Below are positions 16,622 through 26,262 of a stretch of 64,000 bases of DNA, piece by piece. Position 1 is the stretch's first letter. Every line of letters starts with the position of its first letter. This DNA comes from Pseudomonas oryzagri (GTDB taxonomy: Bacteria > Pseudomonadota > Gammaproteobacteria > Pseudomonadales > Pseudomonadaceae): assembly GCF_020831405.1 (NCBI RefSeq), contig NZ_JAJHPU010000017.1:80662-144661 (forward strand). Direction: 5' to 3'. The notes under the pieces are model-generated. The model was not told where the DNA came from and did not search any database. It worked only from the letters and a program-made list of their open reading frames with translations. Position numbers and translations under genes: made by a program.

Positions 16622-17587
16622 TTATACCGCGTAGTAGGACCGATACCAGTCGACGAAGTGATTCACGCCGCTGGCGAGGGAAGTGCTGGGACGAAAGTCG
16701 ATCAATTCGGCCAACTCGTCGACGTCCGCCCAGGTGCGCAGCACGTCGCCCGGTTGCAGGGGCAGGAAGTGCTTCTGCGCCCGGATGCCGAGGGCGGCCT
16801 CGAGACACTCGACGAAATCGAGCAGGCGCACCGGCGCGCCGCGGCCGATGTTGTACACCTGGCTCGGCACCGACGCGGTCGGCGGCAGCGCCTGCAGGCG
16901 CTGGATGCCTTCGACGATGTCGTCGATGTAGGTGAAGTCGCGCGACATCTGCCCGTCGTTGTAGACGTCGATCGGCCGGCCCTGGAGGATCGCGGCGGTG
17001 AACTTGAACAGCGCCATGTCCGGGCGGCCCCAGGGGCCGTAGACGGTGAAGAAACGCAGGCCGGTGGCACGGATGCCGTACAGGTGCGCGTAGGTGAAGG
17101 CCATCAGTTCGTTGGCGCGCTTGCTGGCGGCGTACAGCGAAGCCGGCTGCTCCACCGGGTCGGTGGTGGCGAACGGCAGCTTGTCGTTGAGGCCGTATAC
17201 CGAGCTGCTCGAGGCGTACAGCAGGTGCTCCACCGGATAGTGCCGGCAGGCCTCGAGGATGTTGAGGAAGCCGCCGAGGTTGGACTCGACGTAGACCTCC
17301 GGATGGTCCACCGAATAACGCACCCCGGCCTGCGCGGCCAGATGGATGACGCGCTGGAAGCGCTGCGCCTCGAACAGGCGCAGCAGGCCGTCCTTGTCGA
17401 CGATATCCAGCCGCTGGAAACGGAAGTTGGCCAGCCCGGCCAGCTGGGCGAGGCGCGCCTCCTTGAGCTCGACGCTGTAGTAGTCGTTGAGGTTGTCGAT
17501 GCCGACCACCTCATGTCCCTCGGCACACAGGCGGCGGGCGGTATGGAAGCCGATGAAGCCGGCGGCACCGGTAACCAGCAACTTCAT
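16622..17587 (-). CDS. UDP-glucuronate 4-epimerase (makes UDP-GalA)
   Basis: 321 residues, extended SDR fold. Rossmann motif TGAAGFIG at 7-14, YxxxK as Y152-AAS-K156, and SSSSVYG before it. The strings HPEVYVESNLGGFLNILEAC and TVYGPWGRPDMALFKFT are the clearest marks of UDP-glucuronate 4-epimerases (LpsL/GAE/Cap1J group) rather than GalE or WbpP. It interconverts UDP-GlcA and UDP-GalA in the cytoplasm. ATG 17587 overlaps the ugd stop by 4 nt (ATGA), so both are translated together, which fits consecutive steps. Confidence 0.9.
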   Translation of the reverse strand: MKLLVTGAAGFIGFHTARRLCAEGHEVVGIDNLNDYYSVELKEARLAQLAGLANFRFQRLDIVDKDGLLRLFEAQRFQRVIHLAAQAGVRYSVDHPEVYVESNLGGFLNILEACRHYPVEHLLYASSSSVYGLNDKLPFATTDPVEQPASLYAASKRANELMAFTYAHLYGIRATGLRFFTVYGPWGRPDMALFKFTAAILQGRPIDVYNDGQMSRDFTYIDDIVEGIQRLQALPPTASVPSQVYNIGRGAPVRLLDFVECLEAALGIRAQKHFLPLQPGDVLRTWADVDELAELIDFRPSTSLASGVNHFVDWYRSYYAV

Positions 17588-18927
17588 GCCCCGCCCTCGA
17601 GGCGACGGCCGCGGCCGATGCCGTAGTAGGCGATGCCGGCGGCGGCCAGGGTAGCCGGCTCGAATAGGTTGCGGCCGTCGAACACCACGTGGTCGGCGAC
17701 CCTGGCCTTGACAAGGGCGATATCCAGGACGCGGAAATCCTGCCACTCGGTGACGATCAGCAGCGCGTCGGCCCCCTCCAGCGCCTCCTCCTTGCTGGCT
17801 GTCAGCGTGAGGTCGTCACGCACGCCGAAAATGCGCCGCGCCTCGCCCATCGCCTCGGGATCGAATGCCCGGACTCGCGCACCGGCCTGCCAGAGCGCGG
17901 CGAGCAGCTCGCGGCTGGGCGCATCGCGCATGTCGTCGGTGTTGGGCTTGAACGCCAGCCCCCACAGGGCGAAAGTCTTGCCGCGCAGCTCGCCGCCGTA
18001 GTGGGCGCTGATCTTCTCGAACAGACGGCGCTTCTGTGCGGTGTTGACCGCGTCGACGGCCTGCAGCAGCTGCGGCTGGTAGTCCACGCCATGGGCGATC
18101 TGCTGCAGCGCGTGGAGATCCTTGGGGAAGCACGAGCCGCCGAAGCCACAGCCGGCGTAGATGAAGTCGTAGCCGATGCGCGAATCCGAGCCGATGCCGC
18201 GACGCACCATCTCGATGTCGGCGCCCAGGCGATCGGCCAGGTTGGCGATCTCGTTGATGAAGGAAATCTTGGTCGCCAGCATGCAGTTGGCAGCGTACTT
18301 GGTCAGCTCGGCGCTGTGGGTGTCCATGACCATGATCTTCTCGCGGTTGCGGCTGAACGGCTGGTACAGCTCGCGCAACACGGCGATCAGCTCGGGACTG
18401 TCGCTGCCGACGATGATGCGCTCGGGGCGCATGCAGTCGTCCACCGCGCAGCCTTCCTTGAGGAACTCGGGGTTGGCGGCGACCTGGAAGTCGTCGACCC
18501 ACGGCTTGCCGGCGGCCGCCTGGCGCAGGTGCGCGGCGATGCGCTCGACGGTGCCCACCGGCGCGGTGGACTTGTTGACGATCAGCTTGGCCTGCTCGCT
18601 GTGCGCGGCGATGCTGTCGACCACGGAGAACACCTGGCGCAGGTCGGCGCTGCCGTCTTCCAGAGGCGGCGTCCCGACGGCGATGAAGATCAGCCGGGCG
18701 AAGCGCACCGCGCGCTCCGCATCGATGGTGAATTGCAAGCGGCCGGCGGCGAGATTCTTGCCGATCAGCTCGGCCAGTCCGGGTTCGTAGATCGGCGACT
18801 GCCCCTGGTTGAGCTGGGCGACGCGCGCCGCGTCGATGTCGACGCAACAGACCGCATGGCCTACCTCCGCAAGACACACCGCCTGGGTCAGACCGACGTA
18901 GCCTGTACCGAAAACCGTTACCTGCAT
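17584..18927 (-). CDS. ugd: UDP-glucose 6-dehydrogenase
   Basis: 447 residues from ATG 18927 (MQVTVFGTGYVGL). NAD-binding GTGYVG at 7-12, catalytic cysteine Cys266 in GCGFGGSCFPKD, and the C-terminal UDP-binding domain with GLAFKPNTDDMRDAPS. It oxidises UDP-glucose to UDP-glucuronate with two NAD+. It is the first gene of the operon feeding the epimerase. A ColR-box match lies 241 nt upstream, overlapping the colS stop codon. Longer upstream frames lack ribosome sites and family similarity. Confidence 0.93.
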   Translation of the reverse strand: MQVTVFGTGYVGLTQAVCLAEVGHAVCCVDIDAARVAQLNQGQSPIYEPGLAELIGKNLAAGRLQFTIDAERAVRFARLIFIAVGTPPLEDGSADLRQVFSVVDSIAAHSEQAKLIVNKSTAPVGTVERIAAHLRQAAAGKPWVDDFQVAANPEFLKEGCAVDDCMRPERIIVGSDSPELIAVLRELYQPFSRNREKIMVMDTHSAELTKYAANCMLATKISFINEIANLADRLGADIEMVRRGIGSDSRIGYDFIYAGCGFGGSCFPKDLHALQQIAHGVDYQPQLLQAVDAVNTAQKRRLFEKISAHYGGELRGKTFALWGLAFKPNTDDMRDAPSRELLAALWQAGARVRAFDPEAMGEARRIFGVRDDLTLTASKEEALEGADALLIVTEWQDFRVLDIALVKARVADHVVFDGRNLFEPATLAAAGIAYYGIGRGRRLEGGA

Positions 18928-19168
18928 GCTCGTCCTACTCCGTTGATAGGCAGCGTTCTGGAAAGCAGCGGTCTGCGGAGGCTTGCGCCGTGCCCGCGGG
19001 TCCTTCTGCAGCGTGCGGAAGCGCACGCGGACGGCGTGGCCGACCGCGGCGGAGCGGGAACGGGTGGCAAGCGGGTGTGCTACTGATACACGGCCTTGCC
19101 ACTAAGGCCCGCTGAGATATCAGTCAAGCACACTACGTATGAAATGATTAACCGGCGGTGAAACAGAC

Positions 19169-19184
19169 GTGAAAAAACCGTCAA
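19169..19184 (-). promoter_or_regulatory. Predicted ColR box for the ugd operon
   Basis: On the minus strand TTGACGGTTTTTTCAC fits all defined positions of the ColR consensus as I recall it from P. putida, YYNASNNYTTTTTSAS. It overlaps the colS stop codon and points toward ugd. The 5' TTGACG could double as a -35 element, though no good -10 is seen at 17 bp. Confidence 0.6.
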
Positions 19185-20458
19185 GAGGCAGCCGCGAGCG
19201 TCACCTCGAAACGGCAACCATGCGGCGCGGCCGGCGACAGACGGATCCGCCAGCCTTCCTGTGCGCAGATCCGTTGCACCAGCGACAAGCCCAGGCCCAG
19301 GCCGTCGCCGCGCTCGCGCTCGCCGCGTACGAAGGGCTCGAACACCGAGTCGCGCAGCGCCTCGGGAATGCCCGCGCCGCTATCCTCCACGCTGAAACCG
19401 GTAGCGGTCAGGTCGAGACGGATGTAGCCGCTGTCGGTGTAGTGCCAGGCGTTGCGCAGCAGATTGCCCAGCACCGCGCGCAGCAGGGGCGCGTTGTAGG
19501 TGAGCGCGGCGTCGGCGGTCTGCCGGTAGTCGAGCTGCAGCCCCTTGAGTTCGATCTGCTCGCGCCACTGCGTCACCAAATCGTCGGCGACCTGGCGCAG
19601 GCTGGCCCGCGGCGTACCGCTGCCCTGCCCGCTCTGCGCGCGCGCCAGCTGCAGGAAGGTCTGCACCAGTTCGCGCATCTCGGCGCTGGCGCGGGCGATG
19701 CGTTGCACCTGGCGCTGCGCCCGCTCGTCCAGGGCCGGGTTTTCCAGCAGCAGCTCGCAGGAGCTGGCCAGCACCATCAGCGGCGTACGCAGCTCGTGGC
19801 TGACGTCGCTGGTGAACAGCTGCTCGCGGTTGAGGGCCTCGCGCAACAGGCTGAGGGTTTCGTCGAAGGCCGCGGCCAACTGGCCGACCTCGTCGGGCAC
19901 GTAGTCCTGCGCCAGCGGCGGCGCCAGCGCCAGCAGCTGGTCGCGCTGGCGCACCTGACGGGCCAGCCGAATCACCGGCGACATCACCCGCCGCGCCAGC
20001 AGCCAGCCGAGCGTGCCGGCCAGCAGGAGACTGCACAGAAAGCCCACCACCACCACCACATACATCACCTGCTCGCGCCGCTCGAAGTCGCTCTGGTCCT
20101 GCAGCAGCACGTAGCGGCGACCGTCGACCACGCGCACCATGGCATGGTAGGCGCTGGCGCCACGGAACAGCTCGTGGAAGCCTTCGCCCATCTCGGTCAG
20201 ATCGGCCGGCAGGGCGAACTCCTCGGGACCGTCGGTGAAGTGGAACAGCTGGTCCGGACGCGGCTGGGCACGCCACTCGTCCATGGTTTCCATCTGCAGC
20301 AGGCGGTCGAGGTCGCGCGTGAGCTGCGCCGACAACAGGCGTTCCTCGACCAGATGCACGGTGATCACGGTGCCGACGGCGAAGGTGCCGGCCACCAGCA
20401 GGGTGACCAGCACGAAGCCGATGACGATGCGCTGGGCGAGGCTGGGCTTAAACGTCAT
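19181..20458 (-). CDS. colS: Sensor histidine kinase ColS
   Basis: 425 residues from ATG 20458, overlapping the colR end by 11 nt. Membrane helix about 11-34, periplasmic loop to about 138, second helix about 140-162, HAMP, H-box SDVSHELRTPL, N-box NLLRNAWHY, and G-boxes DSGAGIP and GLGLSLVQRI. The loop has an ExxE motif (EMGE, 89-92) followed by His95 and Glu96, and His35 lies near the first membrane helix. In P. putida an ExxE motif of ColS senses zinc and ferric iron, so the same signals are likely here. It phosphorylates ColR. Confidence 0.93.
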   Translation of the reverse strand: MTFKPSLAQRIVIGFVLVTLLVAGTFAVGTVITVHLVEERLLSAQLTRDLDRLLQMETMDEWRAQPRPDQLFHFTDGPEEFALPADLTEMGEGFHELFRGASAYHAMVRVVDGRRYVLLQDQSDFERREQVMYVVVVVGFLCSLLLAGTLGWLLARRVMSPVIRLARQVRQRDQLLALAPPLAQDYVPDEVGQLAAAFDETLSLLREALNREQLFTSDVSHELRTPLMVLASSCELLLENPALDERAQRQVQRIARASAEMRELVQTFLQLARAQSGQGSGTPRASLRQVADDLVTQWREQIELKGLQLDYRQTADAALTYNAPLLRAVLGNLLRNAWHYTDSGYIRLDLTATGFSVEDSGAGIPEALRDSVFEPFVRGERERGDGLGLGLSLVQRICAQEGWRIRLSPAAPHGCRFEVTLAAAS

Positions 20459-21131
20459 CGGCGCTCTCGGCCAGGCGATAGCCGACACCATGCACGGTGT
20501 GCAGCAGGGCGCGCGGGAACGGCTTGTCGATCACCTGGCGCAGTTGGTGGATGTGGCTGCGCAGGCTGTCGCTGTCCGGGCAGTCGTCGCCCCACAGGGC
20601 CTCCTCCAGCACCTCGCGGCGCAGCACGTGCGGACTCTTCTGCATCAGCAGGGCGAGCAGCTTGAGGCCCAGCGGGTTGAGCTTGAGGCGCCGGCCGCCG
20701 CGGCTCACTTCCAGGGTATCGAGGTCGTAGTGCAGGTCGGCCACCTGCAATTCGCGCCGCCCGCCCCCGTGGCTGCGGCGCAGCACCGCCTCGACCCGCG
20801 CGGCCAGCTCGGACAGCGCGAAGGGCTTGATCAGGTAGTCGTCGGCCCCGGACTGGAAGCCGTTGAGACGGTCGTCGAGCTGATCGCGCGCGGTCAGCAT
20901 GATCACCGGCACGCTGCTGCGCGCCTCCTGGCGCAGGCGCCGGCACAGGCTGTAGCCGTCCAGGCCCGGCAGCATCACGTCGAGCACCAGCAGGTCGTAG
21001 TGACCGGTGGTGGCCAGGTGCAGGCCGGACAGGCCGTCCATGGCGCAGTCGACACTGTAGCCCTTGAGCGTCAGGTAGTCGGCCAGATTGGCCAGGATGT
21101 CGCGATTGTCTTCGACCAGCAGGATACGCAT
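20448..21131 (-). CDS. colR: Response regulator ColR
   Basis: 227 residues from ATG 21131 with AGAGGAG upstream. OmpR/PhoB type: receiver domain with the acidic pair near the start (LLVEDN), phospho-acceptor Asp in LLVLDVMLPGLDGY at about residue 51 and Lys in LIKPFAL; then a winged-helix DNA-binding domain ending HTVHGVGYRLAE. ColRS controls envelope stability, metal tolerance and, in P. aeruginosa, polymyxin response. It lies between two units that carry its predicted box, which suggests it directs both. Confidence 0.95.
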   Translation of the reverse strand: MRILLVEDNRDILANLADYLTLKGYSVDCAMDGLSGLHLATTGHYDLLVLDVMLPGLDGYSLCRRLRQEARSSVPVIMLTARDQLDDRLNGFQSGADDYLIKPFALSELAARVEAVLRRSHGGGRRELQVADLHYDLDTLEVSRGGRRLKLNPLGLKLLALLMQKSPHVLRREVLEEALWGDDCPDSDSLRSHIHQLRQVIDKPFPRALLHTVHGVGYRLAESADDV

Positions 21132-21167
21132 GCAAACTCCTCTTTTTTCCATGATGTCATGGTGGGC

Positions 21168-21183
21168 GTGAGGGAATCGTCAA
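21168..21183 (-). promoter_or_regulatory. Degenerate ColR-box-like site before colR
   Basis: TTGACGATTCCCTCAC on the minus strand keeps both flanks of the ColR consensus but has three C in the T-tract. It is 37 nt before the colR start. A 14-bp perfect dyad (CCATGA-TG-TCATGG, 21149-21162) lies between it and the ribosome site. Possible autoregulation, weak evidence. Confidence 0.3.
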
Positions 21184-21214
21184 GAAGGGCAAAGGTACCC
21201 AAGCCGGCGGGCAT

Positions 21215-21230
21215 CCGACACTTTTTTCAC
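21215..21230 (+). promoter_or_regulatory. Predicted ColR box for the sulfatase-PAP2 operon
   Basis: CCGACACTTTTTTCAC matches every defined position of YYNASNNYTTTTTSAS and reads toward the gene at 21301, whose start is 70 nt away. Its core TTTTTTCAC is identical to that before ugd. Confidence 0.6.
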
Positions 21231-21300
21231 CGCGCGTTGACGGCTCCGCCACGCCACCGGGCGCAGGCTGCGCGCATCGAACCGCTATGGAACCGCCCCC

Positions 21301-23283
21301 ATGTCATCGTTGCGCTCTGCGCCCCTGCGTTATCTGTCGCTCCTGCTCGGCTGCTGGCTCGGCCTGTTCACGCTGACGCGCAGCGTGCTGCTGATCGGCC
21401 ACTGGGCGGAGGCCGCGCTGAGCCTGACAGACCTGCCGGGGCTGTACCTGACCGGGCTGGCCTACGATCTGGGCTTTCTCGCCTACGCTGCCGTGCCGCT
21501 GGCCGTCTACCTGCTGCTGTGCCCGAGCGGCCTGTGGCGGCGCCCCGGCCACCGGCTGTGGCTGCACGCGCTGCTGGGACTCAGCCTGTTCGCCATGCTG
21601 TTCGCCGCCCTGGCCGAATGGCTGTTCTGGGACGAGTTCGGGGTGCGCTTCAACTTCATCGCCGTCGACTATCTGGTCTACTCGGAGGAGGTGCTGCACA
21701 ACATTCTCGAGTCCTACCCGGTATTTCGCCTGCTGGGCGGGATCGCCGTGCTGGCCATCGGCCTGACCGTCGCCCTGCGTCCGCTGCTGCGCCACGCGCT
21801 GGACGCCGAGATGCCGCCGTTGCGCCAGCGTCTGGCGACCCTCGCCCTGCTCGTCGCCTGCAGCGGCCTCGGCTTCGCCCTGCTCGACCAGCAGCATCCC
21901 CGCGGCCTCGGCGGCAATGCCTACCGGCAGGAATTGGCCAGCAACGGGCCGTACCAGTTCTTCGCCGCGTTCCGCAACAACGAGCTGGATTACGCGCAGT
22001 TCTATCCGACCCTGGACGAGTCGGAAGTGGCCGGCGTACTGCGCGAGGAACTGCAGGCGCCCGGGGTGCGCTTCGAGAACGGCGAGCCGCTGGACATCCG
22101 CCGGCGCATCGACAATCCCGGCCCACCCAGCAAGCTGAACGTGGTGCTGGTGACCATCGAGAGCCTGTCGGCCAGATACCTGGGCAGCTTCGGCGACTCC
22201 CGCGGCCTGACCCCCAACCTCGACGAGCTGCGCCGGCACAGCCTGTTCTTCAGCAACTTCTACGCCACCGGCACCCGCACCGACCGCGGCCTGGAAGCCA
22301 TCACCCTGTCGGTGCCGCCGACGCCGGGGCGCTCCATCGTCAAGCGCCTGGGCCGCGAGAGCGGCTTCGCCAGCCTCGGCCGCCAGCTCAACGCCCAGGG
22401 CTACGACAGCGTGTTCGTCTACGGCGGCCGCGGCTATTTCGACAACATGAACGCCTTCTTCGGCGGCAACGGCTACCGCATCGTCGACCAGAGCAGCGTG
22501 CCGGCGCAGGACATCCACTTCGAGAACGCCTGGGGCATGGCCGACGAGGACCTGTATGCCCAGGCGATGAAGCTGGCCGACGCCGACCACGCCGCCGGCA
22601 AGCCCTTCCTGCTGCAGCTGATGACCACCTCCAACCACCGCCCCTACACCTACCCGGATGGGCGCATCGACATCGCCTCCGGCAGCGGCCGCGAAGGCGC
22701 GGTGAAGTACACCGACTGGGCGATCGGCGACTTCCTCGCCAAGGCGCGCCAGAAGCCCTGGTTCGACAACACCCTGTTCGTCTTCGTCGCCGACCACTGC
22801 GCCGGCAGCGCCGGCATGGAGGATCTGCCGGTGGCCAACTACCACATCCCGCTGTTCGTCTATGCACCGAAGTGGCTGGAGGCACGCGAGGACGGCCAGC
22901 TGGCCAGCCAGATCGACCTGGCGCCGACCCTGCTCGGCCTGCTCGACATGGATTACGAGTCGACCTTCTTCGGCCGCGACCTGCTCAAGCCGGCCAGCCA
23001 GCCGCCGCGCGTGCTGATCGGCAACTACCAGCATCTGGGGCTGTTCGACGGCAAGGATCTGGCCATCCTCAGCCCGCAACAGCTGATGCGCCGCCACGAC
23101 GACGCCCTCGGCGCCAGCCGCGAGCACGGCACCGACCGCCAGGATGCCCTGCTGCGCCGCGACATCGCCTACTACCAGGGCGCCAGCTACGCCTACCAGC
23201 ACGGCCTGCTGACCTGGCATGGCGGCCTGCGCGAGACGCTGGCCGAGCGCTCGCAACGCCGGCGCCAGGAACACAACCTGTGA
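21301..23283 (+). CDS. LtaS/OpgB-type membrane sulfatase-fold transferase
   Basis: 660 residues. Five N-terminal membrane helices (to about 195), then a periplasmic alkaline-phosphatase/sulfatase-fold domain. Catalytic residues fit LTA-synthase relatives: Glu287 in VTIESLSARYLG, nucleophile Thr327 in GTRTDRG, and Asp498-His499 in FVADHCAG. Such enzymes transfer phosphoglycerol (LtaS, OpgB) or phosphoethanolamine (EptA group) from phospholipids. This one resembles the LtaS/OpgB side, so a phosphoglycerol transferase is my preference; the acceptor is unknown. Divergent from colR with a predicted ColR box, and it overlaps the PAP2 gene by 4 nt. Confidence 0.82.
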   Translation: MSSLRSAPLRYLSLLLGCWLGLFTLTRSVLLIGHWAEAALSLTDLPGLYLTGLAYDLGFLAYAAVPLAVYLLLCPSGLWRRPGHRLWLHALLGLSLFAMLFAALAEWLFWDEFGVRFNFIAVDYLVYSEEVLHNILESYPVFRLLGGIAVLAIGLTVALRPLLRHALDAEMPPLRQRLATLALLVACSGLGFALLDQQHPRGLGGNAYRQELASNGPYQFFAAFRNNELDYAQFYPTLDESEVAGVLREELQAPGVRFENGEPLDIRRRIDNPGPPSKLNVVLVTIESLSARYLGSFGDSRGLTPNLDELRRHSLFFSNFYATGTRTDRGLEAITLSVPPTPGRSIVKRLGRESGFASLGRQLNAQGYDSVFVYGGRGYFDNMNAFFGGNGYRIVDQSSVPAQDIHFENAWGMADEDLYAQAMKLADADHAAGKPFLLQLMTTSNHRPYTYPDGRIDIASGSGREGAVKYTDWAIGDFLAKARQKPWFDNTLFVFVADHCAGSAGMEDLPVANYHIPLFVYAPKWLEAREDGQLASQIDLAPTLLGLLDMDYESTFFGRDLLKPASQPPRVLIGNYQHLGLFDGKDLAILSPQQLMRRHDDALGASREHGTDRQDALLRRDIAYYQGASYAYQHGLLTWHGGLRETLAERSQRRRQEHNL

Positions 23284-24017
23284 GTCGGCGTCCGTCGCGG
23301 CCGTTGCGCAGCGGCTGGGCCATCGGCCTGCCGCTGGCGCTGATCGCCCTGCTCCTGCTGGTCGAGCCGACCCGCCTGGACTTCGCGCTCTCCGACCTGT
23401 TCTACCAGCCGGGCGTGGGCTTCGGCGGCCGGCACAGCTATTGGCTGGAGAAGATCCTGCATGACCGCGCCAAGCAGGGGGTGATCCTGCTCGGCGTGCT
23501 GGCCATCGCTGGCCTGGCGGCGAGTTGGCTACAGCCGCGATGGGCGAGCTGGCGCCGGCCCCTGGGCTACCTGGTACTGGCCATGGGGCTGTCCACTGCC
23601 GTGGTCAATCCGCTCAAGACGCTCACCGGGGTGCACTGTCCGTGGGACCTGAGCCGCTACGGCGGCGTGGAAACCTACACACCGCTACTTGCCGAGCGCG
23701 CCGCGGTGGTGGACAAGCCCGGCCGCTGCTGGCCGGGCGGCCATGCGTCCAGCGGTTTCACCCTGTTCGCCCTGTACTTCGTACTGCGCGATCGCCGGCC
23801 GCGCCTGGCGCGCGCCGCGCTGTGCCTCGCCTTGCTGCTGGGCGGCCTGTTCTCGCTGGGACGGGTGATGCAGGGCGCCCACTTCCTGTCGCACAACCTG
23901 TGGACGGCGCTGTTCGACTGGCTGATCTGCCTGGGCTGCTACCGGTTGATCCTGTACCGGCCGCCGCAACCGGCGCTCGCCCTCGTCGCGCTGCCGGACC
24001 ACGAACTCGGCGGCTGA
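23280..24017 (+). CDS. PAP2-family membrane phosphatase
   Basis: 245 residues from GTG 23280, which overlaps the previous stop as GTGA. About six membrane helices. Active-site pieces: KTLTGVHCPWDLSRYGG (motif 1 region, 113-129), WPGGHASSG (151-159, the PSGH-type motif) and GRVMQGAHFLSHNLWTALFDW (194-214, motif 3 with His and Asp). These enzymes remove phosphate from lipid phosphates such as undecaprenyl diphosphate or lipid A. Coupled to the LtaS-like gene, it could recycle a lipid by-product or dephosphorylate lipid A; which one is not shown. Confidence 0.82.
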   Translation: MSRRPSRPLRSGWAIGLPLALIALLLLVEPTRLDFALSDLFYQPGVGFGGRHSYWLEKILHDRAKQGVILLGVLAIAGLAASWLQPRWASWRRPLGYLVLAMGLSTAVVNPLKTLTGVHCPWDLSRYGGVETYTPLLAERAAVVDKPGRCWPGGHASSGFTLFALYFVLRDRRPRLARAALCLALLLGGLFSLGRVMQGAHFLSHNLWTALFDWLICLGCYRLILYRPPQPALALVALPDHELGG

Positions 24018-24027
24018 ACGCCAGGCA

Positions 24028-24059
24028 TAAAAAAACCCGCGCAGAGCGCGGGTTTTTTG
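24028..24059. terminator. Bidirectional terminator between the PAP2 gene and groL
   Basis: Stem ACCCGCGC / GCGCGGGT with A-run before and T-run after, so it can stop transcription from both convergent sides. Confidence 0.9.
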
Positions 24060-24082
24060 TGTGGTGCAGGAGGCCGGTCGGC

Positions 24083-25729
<1,647 letters not shown>

Positions 25730-25775
25730 TTAACCTCGAATGGAATTCAGGAAATGCGCGAAAAGCAGCGGGGAA

Positions 25776-26069
25776 TCAGTCTTCCAGGACGGCGAGGATT
25801 TCGCTCTCGCCCATCACCAGCAGGTCTTCGCCGTCGACCTTGATGGTGTTGCTGCCCGAGTAGGGGCCGAACACCACTTTGTCGCCGACCTTGACGGCCA
25901 GCGGGCGCACTTCGCCGTTGTCCAGAACGCGACCGGCGCCGACAGCGACTACTTCACCGCGATTCGGCTTCTCGGCAGCGGAACCCGGCAGAACGATGCC
26001 GCCTGCGGTCTTGGTTTCTTCTTCGCTGCGACGAATCACGACGCGGTCATGCAGAGGACGAAGCTTCAT
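25776..26069 (-). CDS. groS: Co-chaperonin GroES
   Basis: 97 residues with [18 protein letters not shown] at the start, the mobile loop [15 protein letters not shown], and the end [12 protein letters not shown]. It caps GroEL. First gene of groESL. The 145-nt leader region upstream contains a GC hairpin (26103-26119), and a sigma-32-type promoter precedes it. No CIRCE element is seen. Confidence 0.99.
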   Translation of the reverse strand: MKLRPLHDRVVIRRSEEETKTAGGIVLPGSAAEKPNRGEVVAVGAGRVLDNGEVRPLAVKVGDKVVFGPYSGSNTIKVDGEDLLVMGESEILAVLED

Positions 26070-26214
26070 TGTCGATCTCTCCTAACAGGTTGTTTCCAGC
26101 TACCGGCGAGCTTCGCCGGCGGGTTGGTAGATTCCGGCAGTGCCGGGAGCGCTGCGCGAGGCGCACCGCGAAAGTTCGGGCATCGATTGCTTCAAGCAAT
26201 GCTGCGCTGACCGC

Positions 26215-26245
26215 TAGATGAGGGCCGGGCAGGCCATTTCAAGGG
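26215..26245 (-). promoter_or_regulatory. Sigma-32 (heat-shock) promoter of groESL
   Basis: On the minus strand CCCTTGAAA, about 13-14 nt spacer, then CCCTCATCTA, close to the RpoH consensus CTTGAAA-N13-CCCCATTT. About 146 nt upstream of groS. A near-perfect dyad ATTGCTTCAAGCAAT lies just downstream (26186-26200). Confidence 0.75.
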
Positions 26246-26262
26246 TCGCTGCAAAAAAATTT

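Noticed and set aside
14035..18927. An Arn (L-Ara4N) operon
   Set aside because: arnA, arnB, arnD and arnE/F partners are absent. The epimerase is of the UDP-GlcA 4-epimerase type and the GT2 lacks ArnC's C-terminal membrane helices.
21304..23274. Minus-strand 656-codon frame opposite the LtaS-like gene
   Set aside because: It mirrors the real gene codon by codon and shows repetitive Gln/Val/Gly composition typical of antisense frames in GC-rich DNA.
20235..24017. A 1260-codon open frame across colR and the LtaS-like gene
   Set aside because: Only its last 245 codons, from GTG 23280, are a real protein (PAP2). The rest is antisense or out-of-frame to clear genes.
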